From JAGQPD01 sp020426865 (GTDB lineage Bacteria > Planctomycetota > Planctomycetia > Pirellulales > Pirellulaceae), in the NCBI GenBank assembly GCA_041399065.1, contig JAWKTN010000016.1, positions 1 through 64,000 on the forward strand: a DNA stretch of 64,000 bases. Direction: 5' to 3'. The stretch's first letter is position 1. Every line of letters starts with the position of its first letter. Positions 26,425-35,838 of this stretch are shown piece after piece. The position numbers were made by a program, and so were the translations under genes. The notes below the pieces were generated by a model. That model had not been told where the DNA came from and searched no databases. It saw only the letters and a program-made list of their open reading frames with translations.

Positions 26425-27759
26425 ATGTTGCGCCGCGCTTCCGCATTTGCCACCATTCTGTCTCTACTGCTGTCGTGCGAGCTGCCGACGTCGCGAGCGC
26501 AGACGACCGAATCCTCGACAACCCCTTCAGCGACGACGACGGGCGCCAATGAGCCGCGGCTCGAATTGCCCGCCAATACGGCATACGTCGGCCCTGACAG
26601 TCGGTCGATGCGGATCGGTCGACGCGGAATTCGCGGCTGGCGTGACGAAACGACGACCCTTTCATGGTATGGCTACCTTGGCACCGCGGGTACCTTGAGT
26701 GCATCCGTGGAAATCGAACGAAAGAACGACGAGACGGCTGAATACAAATTGCAGATCTCGCCGGTCGACGGCCAAGCGCCCCTCGCGGAATCATCATTGC
26801 AGGCCCCAGCCAATCAGCCCTTGGATTTCGGGACGTTTAAGGTGGTGGCCGCCGGCTACCATGAATTTCGCTTGTCGGCGAGCAACAGGAGCGGAGACTC
26901 GTTCGGTTCCCCTCGATCACTAGTCTTGAGCGGGCCGCCGCTGGAAAGCGCCCGCTTCAACCGCGAGCCGCGACGCAATACGGCATCGGTCCACCTATGG
27001 TATCCCGTGGAACGAAGCGTAAAGGTTCAAGCATTTTATAATGAGATCACCGCACATACGGAACCGCTCTGGTCATACTATATGGCCTGCGGTTTTCATC
27101 GCGGCTATTTCGGCATGCAAGTCAACAGCCCCACCGAGCGGCGAATCATCTTTTCGGTTTGGGATAGTGGCAACGAGGCCGTCGACCGGGCGAAGGTCAA
27201 GGATGAAGATTTGGTTCAGCTGCTGAGCAAAGGTGACAATGTTGTGGCCAACGGCTTCGGAAACGAAGGAACTGGAGGCCATAGCCATCTGGTGTACGAT
27301 TGGAAACGAGACACGACGTATCGATATCTGGTGGTCGCCCATCCGGAGAACGACACAACCGTTTTTGCCGGATACTTTTACTTCCCCGATCGACAACAGT
27401 GGGATTTGATTGCACGATTCAAGGCCCCCAAAGACGGAGGATTTTTGCATAGTCTCTACTCATTCGACGAAAACTTCGCCGGTGACAACGGCCACCTGCT
27501 GCGCAGTGCGTCGTTTGGGAACCAGTGGATCTACACCTCCGACGGCAAGTGGATGGAACTAACCAAATGCTACTTCACGTGCGACGAAACGGGTCGCAAA
27601 CACCGGCAGGACTACGATGCGGCCGTGGGGAATGAGCGGTTCCGTTTGAATACCGGCGGCTTCCACCAAGGGCACATCACGTTTCGACAGGAACTTGAAC
27701 GCCGCCGACAGAATCGACCTCCGACCGACATTCCTTTGGACTTGCTACAGCCTAAGTAA
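26425..27759 (+). CDS. Secreted DUF5077/DUF3472 protein
   Basis: Signal peptide ending near SRAQT. Residues ~45-180 match the DUF5077 beta-sandwich (AYVGPDSRSMRIGRRGIRGWRD). Residues ~200-430 match DUF3472 (GYFGMQVNSPTERRIIFSVWDSG, GGHSHLVYDWKRDTTYRYLV, GYFYFPDRQQWDLIARFKAP). These domains occur together in secreted proteins probably binding or cleaving polysaccharide. Partner of the upstream DUF1080 gene. Its end overlaps the convergent DUF1501 gene by 8 bp. Confidence 0.9.
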   Translation: MLRRASAFATILSLLLSCELPTSRAQTTESSTTPSATTTGANEPRLELPANTAYVGPDSRSMRIGRRGIRGWRDETTTLSWYGYLGTAGTLSASVEIERKNDETAEYKLQISPVDGQAPLAESSLQAPANQPLDFGTFKVVAAGYHEFRLSASNRSGDSFGSPRSLVLSGPPLESARFNREPRRNTASVHLWYPVERSVKVQAFYNEITAHTEPLWSYYMACGFHRGYFGMQVNSPTERRIIFSVWDSGNEAVDRAKVKDEDLVQLLSKGDNVVANGFGNEGTGGHSHLVYDWKRDTTYRYLVVAHPENDTTVFAGYFYFPDRQQWDLIARFKAPKDGGFLHSLYSFDENFAGDNGHLLRSASFGNQWIYTSDGKWMELTKCYFTCDETGRKHRQDYDAAVGNERFRLNTGGFHQGHITFRQELERRRQNRPPTDIPLDLLQPK

Positions 27760-29209
27760 CAATGTCTTCGACAACGCGTACCGGTTTGACACCTGTCAGT
27801 TTTTGATGCAAACCCTGATAGAAGAAATTCAGTTGCTGATGGTCGATCCCCATCAATCGCAGCAGAGTTGCGTGGAAATCTCGCAGTTGCACCGGGTTCA
27901 CAGCGGGAGCGTAGCCAAAATCATCCGTTTCGCCATATGTCATCCCCGGCTTCACACCGCCACCAGCCATGAAAATCGTGAACGCCGATGGGTTGTGGTC
28001 GCGTCCAATAAATGTCATAGTCTTGCCACCACGGTTTTCGCGCATCGGCGTACGACCGAACTCGCCGCCCCATACGACGATGGTATCATCGAGCAACCCA
28101 CGCTGCTTTAGGTCCTTCAAAAGTGCGGCCGTCGCCCGATCGACTTGGCGGCACTTGTTCTGGAACCCGGCATTTAATGCCTCGTTCCTGTCTGCACCGT
28201 GGGAATCCCATCCCCAATCGAACAATTGAATGTAACGTACACCTGCCTCCGCCAATCGACGCGCCAGAAGACAATTGTTGGCAAACGACTGCTTGCCAGG
28301 CTCGGCACCGTACGCCGCCAGTGTCTCGGCAGACTCGCGAGTGATATCTGCCACCTCGGGGACAGCCATTTGCATCCGAAACGCCATCTCATATTGCGCA
28401 ATCCGCGTCTGCGTTTCCGGATCGCCGTACACCTGATACGAAAGCTCATTCAACTGCCCCAACGTGTCCAGGACATCACGACGGGTCTCCCGATCCACTC
28501 CCGTTGGGTTGGCAATATTCAGAATTGGATCCCCGACTGAACGACACTGCACGCCCTGATAGACCGATGGAAGAAAGCCACTCGTCCACAACGCATTACC
28601 GGTACGCGGTGGACGCCCCCCCGACAATAGCACAATATAGCCTGGCAGGTTGCTGTTCTCCGTTCCTAACCCCCACGTGATCCAGGCACCGATCGACGGA
28701 TAACCAACTCGCTGCTGTCCGGTGTGGACCATCAACTGCGCCGGACCGTGGTTGAACTGGTCCGTCTGCATCGTCTTGATAAAGCAAATATCATCCACGC
28801 ATTCCGAAATGTGCGGCAGTCGGTCGGAGACCCACGCCCCACTTTCGCCATGTTGCTGGAACGGATACTGGGGCCCGAGCATCTGCGGCGTCCCCTGAAT
28901 AAAGGCAAACCGTTTTCCTTCCAGGTATTCGGCCGGGCAGTCCTTGCCGTCCAATTCCCGCAACTTGGGGCGATAGTCGAACAACTCCAGTTGGCTCGGG
29001 GCCCCAACCATATGCAAATAGATGATTCGCTTCGCCGTTGCCGGATACCGATAATACGAACTCGGCGAATTCGCCGCCGCCCTCCCGTCGCCGGCCGTGG
29101 CCATCCACATAGCGCCCAGACCGGTCGCGCAGCTGCCAAGAAAATGGCGGCGAGTCTGCTGTTGCAATGCGAGTTGCCGAATGTGTTGCCGATGGTCTAT
29201 TCGCGGCAT
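27752..29209 (-). CDS. DUF1501 protein with twin-arginine leader
   Basis: The N-terminus QQQTRRHFLGSCATGLGAMW is a twin-arginine (Tat) export signal. The body is a DUF1501 domain, related to the sulfatase/alkaline phosphatase fold: IIYLHMVGAPSQLELFDYRPK, NLPGYIVLLSGG, DTIVVWGGEFGRTPM and GRDHNPSAFTIFMAGGGVK. Length 485 is usual. It follows a PSCyt1/DUF1549/DUF1553 gene by 18 bp on the same strand, the standard planctomycete pairing. The pair is thought to act in the periplasm on complex carbon, but the reaction is unproven. Confidence 0.95.
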   Translation of the reverse strand: MPRIDHRQHIRQLALQQQTRRHFLGSCATGLGAMWMATAGDGRAAANSPSSYYRYPATAKRIIYLHMVGAPSQLELFDYRPKLRELDGKDCPAEYLEGKRFAFIQGTPQMLGPQYPFQQHGESGAWVSDRLPHISECVDDICFIKTMQTDQFNHGPAQLMVHTGQQRVGYPSIGAWITWGLGTENSNLPGYIVLLSGGRPPRTGNALWTSGFLPSVYQGVQCRSVGDPILNIANPTGVDRETRRDVLDTLGQLNELSYQVYGDPETQTRIAQYEMAFRMQMAVPEVADITRESAETLAAYGAEPGKQSFANNCLLARRLAEAGVRYIQLFDWGWDSHGADRNEALNAGFQNKCRQVDRATAALLKDLKQRGLLDDTIVVWGGEFGRTPMRENRGGKTMTFIGRDHNPSAFTIFMAGGGVKPGMTYGETDDFGYAPAVNPVQLRDFHATLLRLMGIDHQQLNFFYQGLHQKLTGVKPVRVVEDIVT

Positions 29210-29227
29210 AGTACGTAACGTGTCCTG

Positions 29228-32101
29228 TTATTTGGTGAGAATTTCGTCGAGATTCAGCAGTGTGCTGGCCAACGATTGCCAGGCAACTGTTTCGCCATCG
29301 CGTTGACTTATGCGCCGGAATGCTTCCAGCATGACCTTCACCTCTGATTCCGATGGCTCCCGGCACGTGCACGCCACGAAACCGAACGTCAATTGATCGG
29401 CCAAGGTTCCTTCCTGCTGTTGCAGCCGATCAGCCAACGCTTGAGAACATTCGACAAACGCGGCATCGTTCAACACCATCAGCGCCTGAATCGGCGTATT
29501 GGAAGTCAATCGCCGTGGCGTGCAGAATTCGCGGGTCGGCGCGTCAAACGCCGCGAACGTCGGATACGGAATACTTCTCTTAGTATAGGTATAGATCGAT
29601 CGGCGGTAGCGGTCTTCGTCGCCTTCCTTTGGCGTCGCCCATCTGTCACCGGCCACAAAAGGCATCCAAATCCCATCCGGAATCGGCGGGTGGACCGGGG
29701 GGCCGAACAGTCGATCACTAAGCAGGCCGCTCAACGCCAACGATTGATCACGTACCATTTCAGCCGGTAATGGCCGTCTCGGCCCACGTGCCAACAGACG
29801 ATTCGCTCGGTCGCGCTCAACTAGGTCGTCACGGATCCGGGCACTCTGCCGATAGGTCGACGACAGCACTAGTTCTCTCAACAGTTTCTTCGTACTCCAC
29901 CGGTAGTCCTCTCGAAACCGTACGGCGAGATCGTCCAACAGATCGGGGTGGGACGGCGGTTCGCCAGTGGCTCCAAAATCTTCCTCCGTTCCCACGATCC
30001 CCGTTCCAAACAGTCGAGCCCAATAGCGATTGACGGCAACACGAGCGGTGAGCGGGTTCTCGGGCGAGACCAGCCATTTGGCCAGTGTCAGTCGATTGGC
30101 AACGGCGCCTTCTGGCAGCGGCGGTAGCGCGTCCGGCGTATTCGCGGAGACCTTTTCGCCTTTATCGAGAAACAAACCACGCACAAAGGTATACGTTGGT
30201 CGGCTTAGGTGTGCTGGGCGTTCATCTAACACTGGCGTTTCGATTGACTTGATTTCACGGCGTTCCGCCAACAGCCCATCTCGCTGATCCTCTAAGCTCG
30301 TGATCTCTTCGGCCGACAACCGGTCACGCATGCTCTCATCGCCCGTCACCGAAAGATGCCCACGTCGAATGATCAGCGGAAACGCCCCCAGGGCCTCCGA
30401 ACGGTGCACAAGCTGCACGCGTAGCACCGCCCCTTCGTCAACATCAACCGGCCGTTCGAATATGAACACTGCTTCGCGGGGATAATGGATCCGCGTGTAG
30501 GCGCTGAATCCCGATGCGGGTCGCTCCCGGATGCTGCGTTGAGGGTCCTGCAGTGGATGAGGTTCATCAATTACGACACTCGCGATCTTTACGCTCGTTG
30601 GCTCCCCCTCCCCTTCCCGCAGCACGGAAACATCGATATGCGATAGCACAAACCCCCACTCGGAATCTGCGAGCGCCTTCGCCGGGTCCAGGGGCAAAGC
30701 CGTAAGCCGCACCGCAGTCACCTTTCGAAGCGACTTGGGTAATGCGGCTCGCAAATCGAAATCGGTATCCTTGGAAACGGTCCCAACCGTATGGAATTCC
30801 GCGAACCCGTGAACCGGCTCAACAACGGCCTGTGTATCGTTGGAGGTCTCAGCTGTCATACTCGTGATGGGCGACCACGCATCTTGCCGGAAGGCAATCT
30901 CATGTCGTCTCTGCCAGATTTGCTCCGTTAGCGACCTGATCTGATTGTCCAAAACGCCTGCCCGTTCGTATTGCGCGGGATCCTCCGGCGTTTCCACGAC
31001 AGGCCAGTCTTCTCCCAAGTCGCAGTCGACAGTGTTGTTAAAAAACGCAGTGAACTCGTAGAATTCTTCATTGAGGAACGGATCGTAGGGATGATTGTGG
31101 CATTGGACGCATCCAAAGGTCGTCCCCTGCCATGCCTGCCATGTCGTTGTCACTCGATCCAAAACTGCCGCTACGCGGAATTCTTCATCGTCAGTACCGC
31201 CTTCTTCGTTGGTTTGCGTCAACCGATGTGCCGCTGTGGCAATGCGGTCGTCGATCGAAGGATTGGGGAGCAAATCACCGGCGATCTGCTTGATCGTGAA
31301 CGTGTCGTACGGCATGTCGTCGTTAAATGCTTGAATCACCCAGTCGCGGTATTTCCAGATATTTCGCCGTCCGTCCATCCCCAGCCCCTTGGAATCGGCA
31401 TACCGAATCTGGTCCAGCCACACCGTCGCCCACCGCTCGCCAAAATGCGGTGATGCCAATAAGTCGTCAACGACCAGTTCGTAGGCGACTTCCCCTTTCG
31501 CATCCAGCAACCTCAGAAACTCGCTTCGCTCCTCCATTGTCGGCGGCAGCCCAATCAGATCCAGATACGCTCGGCGCAGCCAACGCGAAGGAATCTCTGC
31601 GTCGGCCGGCTGCAGTTCCTCGGCTTCCAATCGCGCCAAAATGAAGCGGTCGATAGGCGCCCGACACCATTGATTCGGGTCCAACGTATCGGCGTCGTGC
31701 CGCTGCGGCTCCTCATATGCCCAGTGCTTACCCCAGCTTGCGCCCTGTGCGATCCAGCGCCGCAACGTATCCACTTCTGCTTCCGTAAGTCCCCGACCGT
31801 GCTCCGATGGGGGCATACGTTCGTCGGGATTCTCGCTGATCACTCGATCAATCAGATACGATGCATCGGGATCATACGGCTCAACGACCCCCAACGCCGC
31901 ATCCCGATAGACAAACGACAAATCCGCCGCTTGCTTCACGCCACCATGACACGCTGTGCAATGACCAGTGAAAATGGGACGAACGTCGCGATTGAAATCG
32001 ACGTCCGGCTGGGACACCTCAGCGGCATTACCGGCATGAGAAAACAAAGCAACGCACATGCCAAGGGCGGCAAGCGGACGACAACTCGGTTTTTGATTCA
32101 T
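29228..32101 (-). CDS. PSCyt1/DUF1549/DUF1553 cytochrome protein
   Basis: Signal peptide (ALGMCVALFSHAGNA) then a PSCyt1 domain with one heme-c motif CTACH (residues ~47-51). DUF1549 (WCRAPIDRFILARLE...FGERWATVWLDQIRYADSKG) follows, then a beta-rich insert, then DUF1553 (RLTLAKWLVSPENPLTARVAVNRYW, PSHPDLLDDLAVRF, FDAPTREFCTPRRLTSNTPIQAL). The 957-residue length is typical. First planctomycete-type pair: DUF1080 gene upstream, DUF1501 gene downstream. Likely a periplasmic oxidoreductase or c-type cytochrome accepting electrons during carbohydrate breakdown (inference). Confidence 0.95.
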   Translation of the reverse strand: MNQKPSCRPLAALGMCVALFSHAGNAAEVSQPDVDFNRDVRPIFTGHCTACHGGVKQAADLSFVYRDAALGVVEPYDPDASYLIDRVISENPDERMPPSEHGRGLTEAEVDTLRRWIAQGASWGKHWAYEEPQRHDADTLDPNQWCRAPIDRFILARLEAEELQPADAEIPSRWLRRAYLDLIGLPPTMEERSEFLRLLDAKGEVAYELVVDDLLASPHFGERWATVWLDQIRYADSKGLGMDGRRNIWKYRDWVIQAFNDDMPYDTFTIKQIAGDLLPNPSIDDRIATAAHRLTQTNEEGGTDDEEFRVAAVLDRVTTTWQAWQGTTFGCVQCHNHPYDPFLNEEFYEFTAFFNNTVDCDLGEDWPVVETPEDPAQYERAGVLDNQIRSLTEQIWQRRHEIAFRQDAWSPITSMTAETSNDTQAVVEPVHGFAEFHTVGTVSKDTDFDLRAALPKSLRKVTAVRLTALPLDPAKALADSEWGFVLSHIDVSVLREGEGEPTSVKIASVVIDEPHPLQDPQRSIRERPASGFSAYTRIHYPREAVFIFERPVDVDEGAVLRVQLVHRSEALGAFPLIIRRGHLSVTGDESMRDRLSAEEITSLEDQRDGLLAERREIKSIETPVLDERPAHLSRPTYTFVRGLFLDKGEKVSANTPDALPPLPEGAVANRLTLAKWLVSPENPLTARVAVNRYWARLFGTGIVGTEEDFGATGEPPSHPDLLDDLAVRFREDYRWSTKKLLRELVLSSTYRQSARIRDDLVERDRANRLLARGPRRPLPAEMVRDQSLALSGLLSDRLFGPPVHPPIPDGIWMPFVAGDRWATPKEGDEDRYRRSIYTYTKRSIPYPTFAAFDAPTREFCTPRRLTSNTPIQALMVLNDAAFVECSQALADRLQQQEGTLADQLTFGFVACTCREPSESEVKVMLEAFRRISQRDGETVAWQSLASTLLNLDEILTK

Positions 32102-32138
32102 TTTGGTGGGTTCAGATCACGCGCGCGGCACCGCCACT

Positions 32139-33014
32139 TCAATGGGCATTATCCGGCCGCGACGGCGATCCGCCAGTTGGAAAGGGGTTGTCTGAGTGGT
32201 TTTTTGCCGGTGGCCCTGGAGCTTCTTCCGCTGGTTTCGACGAAAATTCGCGGATCCAGACGTTGCGAAACCATACTTCGTTGCCGTGGTCCTGCAGCAT
32301 GATCCAGCCCTTTTGGCGCTCGGCGAATCCTGGATACTCATTGAACTTGCTGGCCGCCACCCGCTGTCGGAACTCTTCCGTTCGCGTGTCGACCGCCAGG
32401 ATTTGTTCGCCGTTGGGCCAATGTTCAATTTTACCGTCGCGGACGATGACGCGGCTTTCGTTGAATTCGCCCACAGGCTTTAGGTGCTTATTTGACGATG
32501 GGGCATACAGTCCATAGAGGGCCCCGGCAGAGCGTTCGGGATCTTTCGCATTGGAATGTCGCAGGTCATCTAATAATTGATACTCCAGCCCCAACAGTCG
32601 GCCACCGTAGTCTGCCAATCGATACTTGACGCCACTATTACCACCCGGGGCGATCTTCCACTCCCAGTGCAGCTCGAAGTCACTGAATTCGCGATCGAAG
32701 TATACCAGATGCCCGGAGCGCGACTTGCGGTGCAACGCCCCTTCCTCGATGACCCAGCCGTCGGGCGGCGGTTGTTGAGCCGTCGTCTTCCAGCCAACGA
32801 GAGAGGTGCCATCGAATAGTGGCAATCGCGGCCCGTCATTGCTGCCACCTGCTGCCACCGTGTTGACTGTCAACTCAGGATCTGACTCGGCCGACTGTGC
32901 CACATGAACGACAGCACCCAAACCCACGATCGAAAAGCTCAATGACCACGCGATCGCTCCAGTGATCATTCTCGAGACCCTTAATCGGGTGATCGTCAGA
33001 CGCATCCAGCTCAT
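32139..33014 (-). CDS. Secreted DUF1080 protein
   Basis: Signal peptide (GAIAWSLSFSIVGLGAVVHVAQSAE) then a DUF1080 domain: PLFDGTSLVGWKTT, WVIEEGALHRKSRSGHLVYF, DFELHWEWKIAPGGNSGVKYR, LEYQLLDDLRH and a Pro-rich tail. The frame is open upstream, but ATG at 33014 is chosen for its GAGG site 8 nt before and the proper signal peptide. First gene of a minus-strand trio with the PSCyt1 and DUF1501 genes; divergent from the pair starting at 33338. Confidence 0.9.
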   Translation of the reverse strand: MSWMRLTITRLRVSRMITGAIAWSLSFSIVGLGAVVHVAQSAESDPELTVNTVAAGGSNDGPRLPLFDGTSLVGWKTTAQQPPPDGWVIEEGALHRKSRSGHLVYFDREFSDFELHWEWKIAPGGNSGVKYRLADYGGRLLGLEYQLLDDLRHSNAKDPERSAGALYGLYAPSSNKHLKPVGEFNESRVIVRDGKIEHWPNGEQILAVDTRTEEFRQRVAASKFNEYPGFAERQKGWIMLQDHGNEVWFRNVWIREFSSKPAEEAPGPPAKNHSDNPFPTGGSPSRPDNAH

Positions 33015-33337
33015 CGGAACCTCACAAACAATCGGCCACGAAACCGTTCGAAAATACAAAGCCATTTCCCTCCAGCAGTATAAACGAACCGCAACCTCCC
33101 AGCAATCAGTTACGATCGTCGAAAAGGCCCAACGCGTGGTGGTTTTCCGCGGGTTATGGTACCATGAAGGACCGGCACAGGGACGGTGCGGACAGATGAT
33201 TTTCCATCTGCCCCCAGCCAATGGGTTCCTCTGGGTCTGCGTTGTCCGGCGACGGCTGGGAAAGCTACGGATCAATAAGTTAAGATAGTAGAGACAACCG
33301 GTGGCAGAAACTCATTCCCTACAAGCCTAACGGAACC
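33015..33337. other. Divergent intergenic region
   Basis: About 320 bp between two divergently read carbohydrate-type operons (DUF1080 at 33014 leftward, PSCyt1 at 33338 rightward). No gene fits. It should hold two promoters, but I see no clear -35/-10 pairs or operator repeats. Confidence 0.4.
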
Positions 33338-35830
33338 ATGTCGAGATACAATTCCCGCTTGAACGCTGTCACGACTCGCGGGCCGATTCGCCTGGAACTC
33401 GCGATGGCCTGCCTATTGATCGCCACTGCCCTTACTGGGCATGTCTCACAAGTTGGTGCACAACAATCCGATGACGGCCGACTGTTCGAAACCCACATCC
33501 GCCCGGTGCTTGTCGAGCGGTGCGTGAAATGCCACGGCCAGTCGAAGCACGAGAGCAACCTGCGATTGGACTCTCGCGAGGCAATGCTAAAAGGCGGTGA
33601 CAGCGGTGCGTCCATCGTAACCGGTAGCCCCGAGAAGAGTTTGCTGCTGGACGCCATCCGGCATAATGGCCTTGAGATGCCACCCAATGAACAGCTGCCG
33701 GACGAAACGATCGGCCATTTCAGCAAATGGATTGCCGGCGGAGCGGCATGGCCACAAGCTCAGGCCCAACTCCGGTCAGTTGAAGTGTCCGTTACCGATA
33801 AAGATCGCCAGTGGTGGGCCTTTCAACCACTGCGACGACCGACCGTCCCTTCATCGGATCACGACGACTGGTCCGCCAATCCCATCGACCGTTTCGTGCT
33901 GAAGCGTTTACAGGACGCGGGAATTACCCCGAGTCCACAAGCTGACAAGACCAAGCTCGTACGCCGGATTTATCTCGATCTGTTGGGACTTCCGCCCACG
34001 CCGGAACAGATCGACGCATTTCTCTCCGACCAGCGTCCCGACGCCTGGGAACACCTGGTCGAACAACTACTTGCGGATCCCGGCTACGGCGAGCATTGGG
34101 CCCGCTTCTGGCTCGATCTCGTTCGCTATGCCGAATCCGATGGCTGGAAGGCCGACGACTATCGCCCCCACGCCTGGCAATACCGAGACTACGTCGTGCG
34201 GGCATTTAACGAGGATGTTTCCTATGCCGATTTCGTGCGACAGCAACTGGCCGGCGATCAACTGAGCAGCGATTCGGCCGGCAACCTGGCCGCAGTTGGT
34301 TTTCTCCGCTTGGGAATCTACGAATACAACCAACGCAACGCAAAACAACATTGGAAGGATATCGTCGATGAGATCACCGACGTTACCGGGGATGTGTTCC
34401 TCGGCATGGGGATGGCATGTGCCCGCTGCCACGACCACAAGTTCGACCCCATCTTGCGTCGCGACTACTATCGCTTGCGAGCTTTCTTCGAACCACTACT
34501 ATGGCGCGATGATCAAGTTCTCACGACTCGATCGCAACGAGTAGAATTCGAACGTCAACAACAGATCTGGCTCGACGCTACGCGCGAAATTCGCGAACAA
34601 ATCGACGCGATCCAACAACCGTACATGCAGCGCAAGGCCGATCAAACGGTCGACAAATTCCCGCTGGAGATTCAGGCGGCATATGCCGTTGCCGCCGAAC
34701 AACGTTCGTCATGGCAGCAGCAGATGGCCTATCTCGTCGAACGCCAGTTCGTTGAGGAGGGTTCGGATCCACTGGCAAAGCTGAAAGACGACGACAAAGA
34801 CAAACTAAGGGGATTGGAACGTGCACTCAAGGAATTCGACCATCTCAAACCCAATCCCTATCCGCCATTGATGACCGTCGCGGACCATACCGGGCATATC
34901 TCGCCGACGACCATACCCGATTTGCCGGAGGACTCCGACCCGATCGCGCCTGGTTACCCGTGCGTCTTGGACGAATTGCCGATACATCGTGGCGACGCGA
35001 CGTCGTCGGGAAGGCGACGGCAGGATTTGGCCGAATGGATCGTTTCTCCCGACAATCCACTGACAACTCGCGTCATCGTCAATCGCGTATGGCAACAACA
35101 TTTTGATCGAGGGCTTGTCGCAACGCCCAATGATTTTGGTCGACTAGGCGAAATCCCGTCTCATCCAGATTTGCTGGACTGGCTCGCGACAGAATTTATT
35201 GCACGCGGATGGAGCTTCAAAGAATTGCACCGCATGATTCTGACGTCATCCACATGGCGTCAATCCGCTCAACATCCGCAAGCAGTCGAAACCGAGCCGG
35301 TGGACCCGGAAAACCGCTGGCTCTGGCGAGCCCCAGTGCGACGGATGACCGCCGAGCAAGTGAATGATGCCGTGCTGGTCGCCAGCGGGCAACTCGATCG
35401 AACTGTTGGCGGCCCGAGCGTCGATGGCGATTCGCGACGGCGCGCGCTGTACATCAAACGCTATCGCAATACGAAACCGGAATTGCTAGAGCAATTCGAC
35501 GTGGCAAACGGATTGAAGAGTGTCCCACAGCGAGACCGCACAACGACGCCGACGCAATCCCTTCTGATGCTCAATGGATCGTTCTTACTATCGCAGGCGG
35601 CGCACCTGGCCGATCGCATTGACGGCGAGAATTGCCCGTCGATCGAACAATGGATCACCCGAGCGTTCTGGATTGCGTGGGGGCGAGAACCAGCATCGGA
35701 CGACCTGCAAGCCGCTGTGCAGTACTTGCAGACCACAAGCGATGCCAACGTCGATGCCTCGCAACGTGAAAAGCGAGTTGATCTCTGTCACGTACTACTC
35801 ACGGCAAACGAATTCCTTTACGTGGACTAA
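33338..35830 (+). CDS. PSCyt1/DUF1549/DUF1553 cytochrome protein
   Basis: Same architecture as the gene at 29228 in the other direction: signal peptide, PSCyt1 with heme-c motif CVKCH (residues ~61-65), DUF1549 (NPIDRFVLKRLQD, GYGEHWARFWLDLVRYAESDGWK), a second CxxCH-like site in GMACARCHDHKFDPI, then DUF1553 (RQDLAEWIVSPDNPLTTRVIVNRVW, PSHPDLLDWLATEF, RTTTPTQSLLMLN). At 830 residues it is shorter, lacking the beta-rich insert. A DUF1501 gene follows after 8 bp. Confidence 0.95.
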   Translation: MSRYNSRLNAVTTRGPIRLELAMACLLIATALTGHVSQVGAQQSDDGRLFETHIRPVLVERCVKCHGQSKHESNLRLDSREAMLKGGDSGASIVTGSPEKSLLLDAIRHNGLEMPPNEQLPDETIGHFSKWIAGGAAWPQAQAQLRSVEVSVTDKDRQWWAFQPLRRPTVPSSDHDDWSANPIDRFVLKRLQDAGITPSPQADKTKLVRRIYLDLLGLPPTPEQIDAFLSDQRPDAWEHLVEQLLADPGYGEHWARFWLDLVRYAESDGWKADDYRPHAWQYRDYVVRAFNEDVSYADFVRQQLAGDQLSSDSAGNLAAVGFLRLGIYEYNQRNAKQHWKDIVDEITDVTGDVFLGMGMACARCHDHKFDPILRRDYYRLRAFFEPLLWRDDQVLTTRSQRVEFERQQQIWLDATREIREQIDAIQQPYMQRKADQTVDKFPLEIQAAYAVAAEQRSSWQQQMAYLVERQFVEEGSDPLAKLKDDDKDKLRGLERALKEFDHLKPNPYPPLMTVADHTGHISPTTIPDLPEDSDPIAPGYPCVLDELPIHRGDATSSGRRRQDLAEWIVSPDNPLTTRVIVNRVWQQHFDRGLVATPNDFGRLGEIPSHPDLLDWLATEFIARGWSFKELHRMILTSSTWRQSAQHPQAVETEPVDPENRWLWRAPVRRMTAEQVNDAVLVASGQLDRTVGGPSVDGDSRRRALYIKRYRNTKPELLEQFDVANGLKSVPQRDRTTTPTQSLLMLNGSFLLSQAAHLADRIDGENCPSIEQWITRAFWIAWGREPASDDLQAAVQYLQTTSDANVDASQREKRVDLCHVLLTANEFLYVD

Positions 35831-35838
35831 CGATTCAT